In this document: one piece after another, positions 61,647-64,000 of the stretch
Numbering within the stretch: position 1 is the stretch's first letter
How the letters are laid out: every line of letters starts with the position of its first letter
NCBI GenBank assembly: GCA_947630785.1
Contig: CANRIW010000001.1
Coordinates: 124,001-188,000 of the forward strand
Length of the DNA: 64,000 nt
Reading direction: 5' to 3'
Source of the DNA: an uncultured Oscillospiraceae bacterium
Lineage (GTDB): Bacteria > Bacillota > Clostridia > Oscillospirales > Oscillospiraceae
Position numbers and translations under genes: made by a program
Notes under the pieces: model-generated
Database searches by the model: none
Told to the model about the DNA's origin: nothing
Seen by the model: only the letters and a program-made list of their open reading frames with translations

Positions 61647-61683
61647 AGGACCGCCCGGGGGAAGCCCCCCGGGCGGTCCTTTG
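61647..61683. terminator. Bidirectional terminator
   Basis: A GC-rich stem (61647-61661 with 61665-61680) and AAG loop, with TTTG following on the plus strand. It separates the convergent AraC-GH39 and beta-galactosidase genes. Confidence 0.8.
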
Positions 61684-61686
61684 CGT

Positions 61687-64000
<2,314 letters not shown>

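Overview
This is a high-GC, gene-dense bacterial chromosome segment, with an estimated G+C of about 60-65 %. Its traits are those of a strictly anaerobic gut Firmicute. It has AGGAGG-type ribosome binding sites, sigma-A promoters (TTGACA-N17-TATAAT), intrinsic terminators, a T-box riboswitch and lipoprotein signal peptides. It also carries an [FeFe]-hydrogenase of the NAD(P)H/ferredoxin type, a 2-oxoacid:ferredoxin oxidoreductase, butyrate kinase and LplB-type sugar ABC permeases. The closest fit by gene content is the Oscillospiraceae (Flavonifractor/Lawsonibacter/Intestinimonas-like butyrate producers). That placement is inference; no 16S gene or database search is available here.

Layout. 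1-4797 (minus): an hnd-type electron-bifurcating hydrogenase operon (hndA, an ATPase, hndB, hndC, and hndD running off the left edge), with a promoter whose -10 lies inside a perfect inverted repeat. 4947-8195 (minus): a companion operon with a second, sensory-looking [FeFe]-hydrogenase, two DRTGG proteins, an anti-sigma-like ATPase and a PHP phosphoesterase. 8383-12248: secreted or surface enzymes (EEP phosphatase/nuclease, GH3 hexosaminidase, SGNH lipoprotein). 12245-17002 (plus): aldose epimerase, split transketolase, butyrate kinase and a phosphopantetheinyl transferase. 17086-22053: two MalY/PatB lyases, DUF3737, a stray phage-type lysin with a holin remnant, and an AT-richer GNAT gene. 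22136-25045 (minus): two nucleobase permeases.

25312-42106 is a fructan-use locus. It holds a lipoprotein with three carbohydrate-binding-like repeats and a LamG-GH32 lipoprotein. It also has a sugar-importer ATPase, a LacI repressor operon (with fructokinase and five uncharacterised membrane or lipoproteins), an ABC importer (two permeases and a binding protein) and a cytoplasmic GH32. A shared operator core (AACGTTTCR) recurs at six places around these promoters. A plausible flow is surface capture and cleavage of fructan, ABC import of oligofructosides, cytoplasmic hydrolysis and phosphorylation of fructose.

42159-52766: PepV-type dipeptidase, SecA, YfiH/PgeF, an oligopeptide-type binding protein and PurL. 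52908-56208 (minus): a four-subunit 2-oxoacid:ferredoxin oxidoreductase behind a T-box whose specifier reads as Ile (ATC). 56206-58880: an orphan CbiT-like methyltransferase and a shortened MetH-type protein. 59203-61632: an AraC regulator fused to a GH39-like domain that has lost both catalytic glutamates. 61687-64000 (minus): a GH2 beta-galactosidase running off the right edge. The most interesting items are the AraC-pseudo-GH39 sensor, the Ile T-box on an oxidoreductase operon, the structured ~110-nt segment between a strong Shine-Dalgarno and the start of the sugar ATPase gene, the LacI regulon architecture and the hydrogenase signalling cluster.
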